DNA of 5,177 nucleotides from a bacterium (lineage in GTDB: Bacteria > JACRDZ01 > JAQUKH01): positions 2,666-7,842 of the forward strand of contig JAQUKH010000053.1 in the NCBI GenBank assembly GCA_028719205.1, written 5' to 3'. The notes under the pieces are model-generated. The model ran no database searches. It had not been told where the DNA came from and saw only the letters and a program-made list of their open reading frames with translations. Below are positions 1 to 4,442 of this stretch, piece after piece. Every line of letters starts with the position of its first letter. Position 1 is the stretch's first letter. The position numbers were made by a program, and so were the translations under genes.

Positions 1-15
1 GCTGGCGGCGTTCAA

Positions 16-996
16 ATGACTGTGATCGATTATTTGCCCTTCCGGGTTGCCGCAATGCAAACCAAACTTGCCCCGTGGGCGGAGTTATTTTACCGGCGAG
101 TCCAGGAGGTTATCGCCGGCTGTAATCACGGCCATTGGGAAATGTGGCTGGAGGCACTGGCCGGTTTGCCGGAAATAACTTTGTCATCGATCGATATTAC
201 CTGCGACACAATCCGCGCCGGGCGGCCGGAAGATTGCAGTAATGCCGACCGGGAGCGGCTTTACGCCTGCCTGCAGCAACTGCGCCCGTGGCGTAAAGGA
301 CCGTTTGAAATCTGCGGCTTGAAAATCGATACCGAATGGCGTTCGGACTGGAAATGGAACCGGTTGAAAGACCATATCAGCCCTTTGCCGGGAAGGGTGG
401 TGCTGGACATCGGCTGCGGCAGCGGTTATCATACCTGGCGAATGGCGGGAGCAGAAGCCGAACTGGCGGTGGGGATTGAGCCGTATAAGGTTTTCGTGAT
501 GCAGTACTGGGCGTTGCGGCATTTCCTGAACAACGATTCCGTCTGGGTGTTGCCGCTTGGCATTGAAGATCTGCCGTCGGGAATGCGGGTTTTTGATACG
601 GTGTTTTCGATGGGAATATTATACCACCGCAAATCGCCGCTCGACCATCTCCTGCAAATCCGGGAACTGTTGCGTCCCGGCGGCGAACTGGTACTGGAAA
701 CGCTGGTAATTGAAGGTAATAATGATGCGGCATTGACGCCCGAGGGACGTTACGCCAAAATGCGCAACGTGTGGTTTCTGCCGTCCTGTTCGGCACTGGA
801 ACTGTGGCTGGGAAAATGCGGCTATAAAAATATCCGGACGGTTGATGTGACCAGAACCACAACTGCGGAGCAGCGTACTACCGACTGGATGCGCTGGGAA
901 TCACTGCAGGATTATCTCGATCCGGAAGACCCGGCTAAAACTATAGAAGGTTATCCGGCGCCGCTGCGGGCGATAACAATTGCCGCCGCTCCTTGA
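16..996 (+). CDS. cmoB: tRNA U34 carboxymethyltransferase CmoB
   Basis: CmoB transfers the carboxymethyl group of carboxy-S-adenosylmethionine (made by CmoA, not in this window) to 5-hydroxyuridine at tRNA position 34, giving cmo5U, which broadens wobble reading. The 326-residue product is close to the 323 residues of the E. coli enzyme and aligns over its whole length from memory. Visible signatures are the PWRKGPF block (91-97), IDTEWRSDWKW (104-114), the SAM-binding motif I LDIGCGSGYH (130-139), FSMGILYHR (197-205), GELVLETLVI (223-232), RNVWFLPS (250-257) and EGYPAPLRA (311-319). K94, Y203 and R318 match the residues that bind carboxy-SAM in E. coli (K91, Y200, R315). The start gives the expected N-terminus, but its ribosome-binding region lies at the window edge and cannot be judged. 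Composition is GC-rich, unlike everything after base 1108. The stop codon overlaps the -35 box of the tRNA promoter. Confidence 0.96.
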   Translation: MTVIDYLPFRVAAMQTKLAPWAELFYRRVQEVIAGCNHGHWEMWLEALAGLPEITLSSIDITCDTIRAGRPEDCSNADRERLYACLQQLRPWRKGPFEICGLKIDTEWRSDWKWNRLKDHISPLPGRVVLDIGCGSGYHTWRMAGAEAELAVGIEPYKVFVMQYWALRHFLNNDSVWVLPLGIEDLPSGMRVFDTVFSMGILYHRKSPLDHLLQIRELLRPGGELVLETLVIEGNNDAALTPEGRYAKMRNVWFLPSCSALELWLGKCGYKNIRTVDVTRTTTAEQRTTDWMRWESLQDYLDPEDPAKTIEGYPAPLRAITIAAAP

Positions 997-1020
997 AATT
1001 TACTGAACATGAGCTATATT
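993..1020 (+). promoter_or_regulatory. Sigma70-type promoter of the tRNA-Thr gene
   Basis: TTGAAA (993-998), a 16-base spacer and TATATT (1015-1020) make a good housekeeping promoter. Transcription would begin near 1027, a few bases before the mature tRNA 5' end at 1033. The -35 box contains the cmoB stop codon (TGA 994-996), so the tRNA has its own promoter although it lies only 36 bases behind cmoB. Confidence 0.6.
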
Positions 1021-1032
1021 AAAAACTTTTCG

Positions 1033-1108
1033 GCCAATGTAGCTCAGTTGGTAGAGCAATTCACTCGTAATGAATAGGTCGGCGGTTCGAGTCCGCCCAT
1101 TGGCTCCA
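1033..1108 (+). tRNA. tRNA-Thr (anticodon CGU)
   Basis: A complete 76-base cloverleaf with encoded CCA. The acceptor stem is GCCAATG (1033-1039) with CATTGGC (1098-1104), all seven pairs matched. The D stem is GCTC/GAGC (1042-1045, 1054-1057). The anticodon stem is ATTCA/TGAAT (1059-1063, 1071-1075) and encloses loop CTCGTAA, giving anticodon CGT (1066-1068), which reads the Thr codon ACG. The variable loop is AGGTC. The T stem is GGCGG/CCGCC (1081-1085, 1093-1097) with loop TTCGAGT. The discriminator base is U, followed by CCA at 1106-1108. Five T residues follow at once (1110-1114), which may help termination. C34 means this tRNA is not itself a CmoB substrate. The gene marks the junction between GC-rich and AT-rich DNA. 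Confidence 0.97.
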
Positions 1109-1162
1109 GTTTTTACCTTGAAATACCCCTTGGTCTTTCAAAATTATCAATAGAATTGGCGA

Positions 1163-1184
1163 AATAAATTACTAATAAATTACT
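1163..1184. repeat. Two tandem copies of an 11-base unit
   Basis: AATAAATTACT occurs twice in direct succession (1163-1173 and 1174-1184) without mismatch. Such a short AT-rich duplication most likely arose by slippage; no function can be assigned. Confidence 0.7.
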
Positions 1185-1201
1185 ATTATTCTTGAGCTTG
1201 A

Positions 1202-1235
1202 GTAAGTTCAGGGTAAAACCTTACCGGGGGAACCC
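1202..1235. other. Hairpin in a GC-rich patch
   Basis: GGTAA (1212-1216), loop AACC and TTACC (1221-1225) form a 5-pair hairpin. An alternative pairing is GTAAG (1202-1206) with CTTAC (1220-1224), and GTTC (1206-1209) can pair with GAAC (1230-1233). The patch stands out because its G/C content is much higher than the sequence on either side. No T-run follows, so it is not a normal terminator. It may be a fragment of older, GC-rich chromosomal DNA or a mobile-element end. Confidence 0.35.
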
Positions 1236-1385
1236 ATATCGTACATTGAATCAATCTTGATGGCTATCTTTTTATTATACTGCGATTTTTTACTGAAATA
1301 TAAAGTCATACTACATAATGATTATTGATAAATAATATTCAAAACAGAAATCAATAGTAAATATTCAATTACATAATACCGTCTG

Positions 1386-1475
1386 AATCGTTTTCTATAG
1401 TCAAAATAAAGCCTCTGAATGCGATTGTTTGTCTCATCGGGTGATTAATCCCAAAACAATTAAAACGATTTTTTT
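1386..1475 (+). other. Nested inverted repeats ending in a T-run (possible structured RNA or terminator)
   Basis: Outer arms AATCGTTTT (1386-1394) and AAAACGATT (1462-1470) are a perfect 9-base inverted repeat. Inside them ATTGTTT (1424-1430) pairs with AAACAAT (1454-1460), and GGG (1439-1441) can pair with CCC (1450-1452). On the 3' side the three complementary segments lie almost end to end, and the outer arm runs into seven T residues (1469-1475). This could be a small RNA that ends in its own terminator, or a chance fold in AT-rich DNA. No promoter was identified for it. Confidence 0.25.
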
Positions 1476-1748
1476 CCAATAAAAATCATATTAAAAAATA
1501 CTTGGCTTCAAAACAATCTAAAACCCTATTTCAAAGCCCTGTTGTATGCTTTTCGTTTGCTGTTGCCTTTTATTGTCCTTGATGGCTTCATAAAAAACCA
1601 TTTTTGACATGATAAAGTGATTATTATAAACAATTTGCATTGATTTGTCAGAGAATATGTAAAAAAACAGAATATATGGTAAGTAAAATTATATCTTTGA
1701 ACTCATAAATTAGGAAAATATGCTACTTATATAGATGCAGAGGAAATA

Positions 1749-2084
1749 TTACTTTTTAGTTAAATCATTTTTATCTACTGCATGGCTGAATCTTGAAGCG
1801 ATATATAGAATTATATCCATTTGCTCGTCTGGATTAAGCCTATTTAGCAGTTTATTGATAGTTGCAAGATGCCCTTTCTGTTTGCATGTGCCAAAAAAAT
1901 CAATCTGCATATCTGGAAATAATTTAAGCCATGTTCCAGTTGTAACATTTTCTATTGAATTTTTTCTATTTTTGATTCTGTTGATCATTGGCTGTTTAAG
2001 CCCTGACATATTAGCCAGCTTATCTTCAGAACCATATATCCTGATAGCTTCATTTATTGCATCTATAAAATCTTTATCTTTCAT
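1749..2084 (-). CDS. Small XRE-like helix-turn-helix DNA-binding protein
   Basis: The 111-residue product has a helix-turn-helix in residues about 6-58: a first helix (FIDAINEAIRIYG), then DKLANMSGLKQPMINRIKN at 21-39. The LA..SGL..P.INRI pattern fits the Xre/Cro repressor fold, with the recognition helix at about K30-I37. The segment LFPDMQIDFF (55-64) follows the fold, and residues 84-103 form a second, acidic-to-hydrophobic helix that could serve dimerisation. No catalytic domain or membrane segment is seen. No clear Shine-Dalgarno sequence precedes the ATG, but no other start fits better. It is transcribed away from the envelope-protein pair at 2302. The shared 217-base region carries half-sites that would suit autoregulation and repression of that pair, with a possible minus-strand -10 box TATAGT at 2121-2116. 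The DNA target and biological role are unknown. Confidence 0.75.
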   Translation of the reverse strand: MKDKDFIDAINEAIRIYGSEDKLANMSGLKQPMINRIKNRKNSIENVTTGTWLKLFPDMQIDFFGTCKQKGHLATINKLLNRLNPDEQMDIILYIASRFSHAVDKNDLTKK

Positions 2085-2176
2085 GTAAAACCAATGTCGT
2101 TGAATAACTTTTTTAACTATAAAAGCATAGATTATTAAAGAAAAACAAAGATAATAGCTAAAAAATCCTTGAAATC

Positions 2177-2213
2177 ATAACTATTTAGTTATATTTTAAA
2201 ACCAAATAGTTAT
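2177..2213. promoter_or_regulatory. Candidate operator: palindrome plus third half-site
   Basis: ATAACTATTTAGTTAT (2177-2192) is a perfect palindrome with 7-base arms and a 2-base centre. A third copy of the half-site TAGTTAT lies at 2207-2213, 21 bases (two helical turns) after the second. Seen another way, ATAACTATTT (2177-2186) and AAATAGTTAT (2204-2213) form a 10-base inverted repeat. A near-copy, TAACTAT (2114-2120), lies close to the HTH gene. The third half-site overlaps the TATAAT box of the plus-strand unit, so a bound protein would block it. The divergent HTH protein is the obvious candidate binder; this is inferred from position. Confidence 0.5.
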
Positions 2214-2216
2214 AAT
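2211..2216 (+). promoter_or_regulatory. -10 box for the coiled-coil/SHD1-like gene pair
   Basis: TATAAT matches the consensus exactly. No good -35 box is present at 16-18 bases upstream; TAGTTA at 2186-2191 is the nearest candidate, at 19 bases. A weak -35 element would suit a regulated promoter. Transcription would start near 2223, inside or after the ATG at 2221. That argues against that ATG as the translation start and leaves a leader of roughly 80 bases. Confidence 0.4.
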
Positions 2217-2289
2217 AAATATGGGAGGTGGATATAGAAAACATTTGATTAATTGTAATTGTATTTTTCATAAAATTATGTTATCCTAT

Positions 2290-2297
2290 GGGAGGAG
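2290..2297 (+). promoter_or_regulatory. Strong ribosome-binding site that sets the start at 2302
   Basis: GGGAGGAG, with the GGAGG core at 2291-2295, sits six bases before ATG 2302. It is the strongest Shine-Dalgarno sequence in the window. It decides between the in-frame ATGs at 2221 and 2302 in favour of the second, which also puts a signal peptide at the very N-terminus. Confidence 0.8.
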
Positions 2298-2301
2298 TAA
2301 G

Positions 2302-2883
2302 ATGAAAGTAACATCAGTATTTGTAATCGCAGTATTTTGTTTTGGTCTTTACGGAGCTGAATCCAAAGAACAACAACTCAATAAACAGATCGCAGTTCTC
2401 GAAAGTAAATTTTTTGCCTTAGAAACAGAAATTAAAAATCTTAAAGAAGATGTAGAAAATAGAGATAAAACTATTAAAAGTTTACAGGAGAAAATAAAAT
2501 TTCTTAATCTGCAAATCAATGCAAAGAAATCTCCTGCTGAATTATTAAGGGAAAAACAATTAGCTGAACAGGCAAGACAAGCTAAAAGAAAAAATAATAA
2601 ACTTCTTTATCAATATAATTATGAATTGAAAAATTTACAGCAGGAATTAGCTAAATATAATAATGAAAGAAAAGATTTATCCAGACAATATAAATTAGCA
2701 GAAAAAGGCGTAAAAGATGCTAATTATACCATCAATAGAGACAGACGGGTAAAAGCTGTAATGAATGCTGAATATAAAAGAGATGATATTCAAAAGAAAC
2801 TAATATATAATAAACAAAAAATTGATAGTATTAATAGCCAAATAAAATGGAAAGTTGAACAAATAAAAAGACTGAATTATTGA
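2302..2883 (+). CDS. Secreted coiled-coil protein of unknown function
   Basis: The 193-residue product begins with a clear Sec signal peptide: a lysine, then a hydrophobic core TSVFVIAVFCFGLYG, with likely cleavage after about A19-S21. The only cysteine (C13) lies inside this core and lacks a lipobox, so a lipoprotein is unlikely. The rest, about residues 22-193, is rich in K, E, Q, N and R with leucine or isoleucine at heptad-like spacing (for example EIKNLKEDVENRDKTIKSLQEKI at about 43-65, given here only as position markers). It breaks near 75-80 and again near 135-160, which suggests two or three antiparallel helices. It should lie in the periplasm or outside the cell. An upstream in-frame ATG at 2221 would add 27 residues before the signal peptide and lacks a proper leader. 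The stop is three bases from the next gene, so the two are probably co-translated. No enzyme motif is seen and no family is recognised. Confidence 0.8.
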   Translation: MKVTSVFVIAVFCFGLYGAESKEQQLNKQIAVLESKFFALETEIKNLKEDVENRDKTIKSLQEKIKFLNLQINAKKSPAELLREKQLAEQARQAKRKNNKLLYQYNYELKNLQQELAKYNNERKDLSRQYKLAEKGVKDANYTINRDRRVKAVMNAEYKRDDIQKKLIYNKQKIDSINSQIKWKVEQIKRLNY

Positions 2884-2886
2884 ATA

Positions 2887-4299
2887 ATGGGAAAAATGAA
2901 TAAATATTTAAAGATAATAGTATTACTTTTTGCCTTATCTGTCAATTTATATGCCAGTAAACTTATTACGCTGGAACAATATATAAAAGACTATCCCGAT
3001 TTTGACAATAAGCTAGCCGCAACTGAAGCAGAAAAAGATTACAAAGCAAAAAATTATAAGCTCATAGAAGTTAATGAAACTGTAGAAATCACATCAAAAC
3101 TTGGACATACTTATAAAGGAAAATACTATGGGAAAAATGCGGGGGGAAACCCAAAGATAGGAAGATATTCAATCCAATGGTTTGATATACCGGATGATAA
3201 AAAATATTTATTTTCAAAAGCATATCTCGAAAGAAAGCATAAACTTTGTGTCCAAGAATACATCACAAAGAAAAAAAGAGAATACTTAGGGAAAAGAACG
3301 TATGATATAAGCCAGTATAGAAAAAAATTATTATCTTCAAATAATAATATTTTAACATCAGAAGGGAATATCATTTACAATATAAAAATAAGAGAAAAAA
3401 ATGAATGGGAAGTAACTTTTTCTAGTGATGGGAAAGATTATACGTTCCCATATAATAAGCTTCCGGCAAAAGAAAGTGAAAAATTTAAATCAGGCGTGGA
3501 TGTTACTACGTTATCAGGGCAAACCTATAAAAATATAAAAATGATTTCAAAAAATCCTGTTCAAATTTGTTTTTATGATGAAAATGGATATAAGAAAAAA
3601 GAAGAATTTAAAAATTTATCCGATTCAACAAAAGCTTATTTTGAATATTCTCCTGAAGAAGCTAAACAATACATACAAAATTTAGAAAAAGAAAAAAAAC
3701 AAAAAGAACTTGCAAAAGCTAAAAAAGATTTTTGCGAAAAATATGAAATGCCTTTTTATGGCAATATAACTCAAGTGGTAAAAAACGGAGAAGCACTTGT
3801 CCTTCTAAAATTCCCTTTAGACGAAATAAAACAATATGATATGGATAAGGGCTTAATAGAAGTATTAAAAGTATTTCCTCAATACAAATCCGAATTACTT
3901 AGGAAATATAAAGAATGTGAAATAATTGCAAAAAAAAGAGGACGGAAAATACGGATGGCATCAGTAGTAGATTCAAATGGAAAACTTATACGTGGTGAGC
4001 GCGAAGAGTGGTGGCAACCGAGCAGTGCTCATTGGAAACTTAAGGTATATAATGCATTTTATAAAAAAATGTGGCAAAAATACGAAAAATTCTTCAAACA
4101 CCCTATAGGCTCTGATTTGTATATATATGTTGTTGGTTTGCCAGAAAATTTTGTTGATGGAACCCACTGGCACGGGAAATTATATGAGATAGGGATTATC
4201 AGATACCGCTCAACAAGGGGAGGTATAAGAACAGTTAGGCGTTTTACTACTTCATACGATAAGGCTGTGGAATATCATAAAAAAAACAATAACTTATAA
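2887..4299 (+). CDS. Secreted protein with SHD1-like modules and an unknown C-terminal domain
   Basis: A 470-residue exported protein. Residues 1-24 form a signal peptide (positive start, core IIVLLFALSVNLYA, cleavage near YAS-K). Three short beta-rich modules resembling the SHD1 (SLA1 homology 1) type follow. They lie at about 65-115 (LGHTYKGKYYG), 155-200 (with DGKDYTFPYNKLP), and 205-262 (TLSGQTYKNIKMISKNP, then FKNLSDSTKAYFEYSPEEA). The third is the clearest: such 'dG.tYknv.i' modules ending in a 'lp...k..f.Y.pe.A' tail are common in PVC-group exported proteins. A charged helical linker (about 263-285) leads to a C-terminal domain (about 285-470) that I do not recognise, rich in W and Y (EEWWQPSSAHWK, GTHWHGKLYEIG, VRRFTTS). 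The start at 2887 lies three bases after the previous stop. ATG 2896, with a weak GGGA before it, is equally possible and changes only three residues. Binding or scaffold function is a guess. Confidence 0.82.
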   Translation: MGKMNKYLKIIVLLFALSVNLYASKLITLEQYIKDYPDFDNKLAATEAEKDYKAKNYKLIEVNETVEITSKLGHTYKGKYYGKNAGGNPKIGRYSIQWFDIPDDKKYLFSKAYLERKHKLCVQEYITKKKREYLGKRTYDISQYRKKLLSSNNNILTSEGNIIYNIKIREKNEWEVTFSSDGKDYTFPYNKLPAKESEKFKSGVDVTTLSGQTYKNIKMISKNPVQICFYDENGYKKKEEFKNLSDSTKAYFEYSPEEAKQYIQNLEKEKKQKELAKAKKDFCEKYEMPFYGNITQVVKNGEALVLLKFPLDEIKQYDMDKGLIEVLKVFPQYKSELLRKYKECEIIAKKRGRKIRMASVVDSNGKLIRGEREEWWQPSSAHWKLKVYNAFYKKMWQKYEKFFKHPIGSDLYIYVVGLPENFVDGTHWHGKLYEIGIIRYRSTRGGIRTVRRFTTSYDKAVEYHKKNNNL

Positions 4300-4319
4300 A
4301 ATCCCAATGATCAATAAAA

Positions 4320-4350
4320 TTAAAGGATTTAAGGCCTTTAAAATGTTTTT
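4320..4350 (+). terminator. Weak intrinsic terminator after the secreted-protein pair
   Basis: TTAAAGG (4320-4326) and CCTTTAA (4335-4341) form a seven-pair stem with an 8-base loop, followed after a short gap by five T residues (4346-4350). CCCAA (4303-4307) and TTGGG (4349-4353) could extend the fold. The stem is AT-rich and the T-run short, so termination may be partial, with read-through into the next gene. Confidence 0.35.
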
Positions 4351-4379
4351 GGGTATAATCTATCCAGATACTGTATAAT
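4349..4379 (+). promoter_or_regulatory. Promoter region with two TATAAT boxes for the repeat-protein gene
   Basis: Two exact TATAAT boxes lie 20 bases apart at 4354-4359 and 4374-4379. TTGGGT (4349-4354) could act as a -35 for the second, though with a long 19-base spacer. A small inverted repeat TTAATA/TATTAA (4392-4397, 4404-4409) follows in the leader. The gene's start codon is at 4443, so a leader of 55-75 bases is implied. Confidence 0.4.
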
Positions 4380-4442
4380 CGCTTAATTCCGTTAATATAT
4401 CGTTATTAAATCATAGCTAAAATATATAAGAGGGAAGTGTAA

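Larger units (their letters stand above)
1109..1748. other. AT-rich intergenic stretch without a convincing gene
   Basis: About 640 bases lie between the tRNA and the stop codon of the minus-strand HTH gene. I see no open frame with a ribosome-binding site and a plausible product. Contents I can point to are a short direct tandem repeat (1163-1184), a GC-rich hairpin patch (1202-1235), and a nested inverted-repeat region ending in seven T residues (1386-1475). There is also a 40-codon minus-strand open frame (1518-1640), perhaps a gene remnant. The composition and clutter resemble decayed mobile DNA next to a tRNA gene, but no transposase or integrase can be recognised. Confidence 0.6.

Noticed and set aside
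184-862. Minus-strand open frames across cmoB (184-522, 377-862) and a shorter one at 429-632
   Set aside because: They lie wholly inside the well-supported cmoB frame. Their translations are rich in R, P and S, as expected from the antisense of GC-rich coding DNA, and show no family features.
1033-1108. The tRNA-Thr as a substrate of the neighbouring CmoB
   Set aside because: CmoB acts on U34; this tRNA has C34 (anticodon CGU). Adjacency is probably not functional, although cmo5U-modified tRNA-Thr(UGU) could also read ACG.
1260-1328. 22-codon plus-strand open frame starting ATG GCT ATC
   Set aside because: No Shine-Dalgarno sequence, a hydrophobic and Y-rich product of the sort AT-rich DNA yields by chance, and no supporting context.
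1331-1377. Direct repeats AATATTCAA (1334-1342, 1360-1368) and TACATAAT (1312-1319, 1370-1377)
   Set aside because: Eight- and nine-base AT-only or nearly AT-only repeats are expected by chance in sequence this AT-rich, and they do not bound any recognisable element.
1735-2088. 117-residue plus-strand open frame opposite the HTH gene
   Set aside because: The minus-strand frame has a recognisable helix-turn-helix. The plus-strand product is a serine/leucine/isoleucine-rich string typical of the antisense of a K/N-rich gene and has no ribosome-binding site.
2302-2345. Lipoprotein signal on the coiled-coil protein (C13)
   Set aside because: The residues before the cysteine are AVF; the -1 position is phenylalanine, where a lipobox needs G, A or S. 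Normal signal-peptidase cleavage is more likely.
3126-4173. Minus-strand open frames at 3126-3374 and 3973-4173
   Set aside because: Both lie inside the 470-residue secreted-protein gene. Their F/L/Y-rich translations are mirrors of lysine-rich codons, with no start signals.
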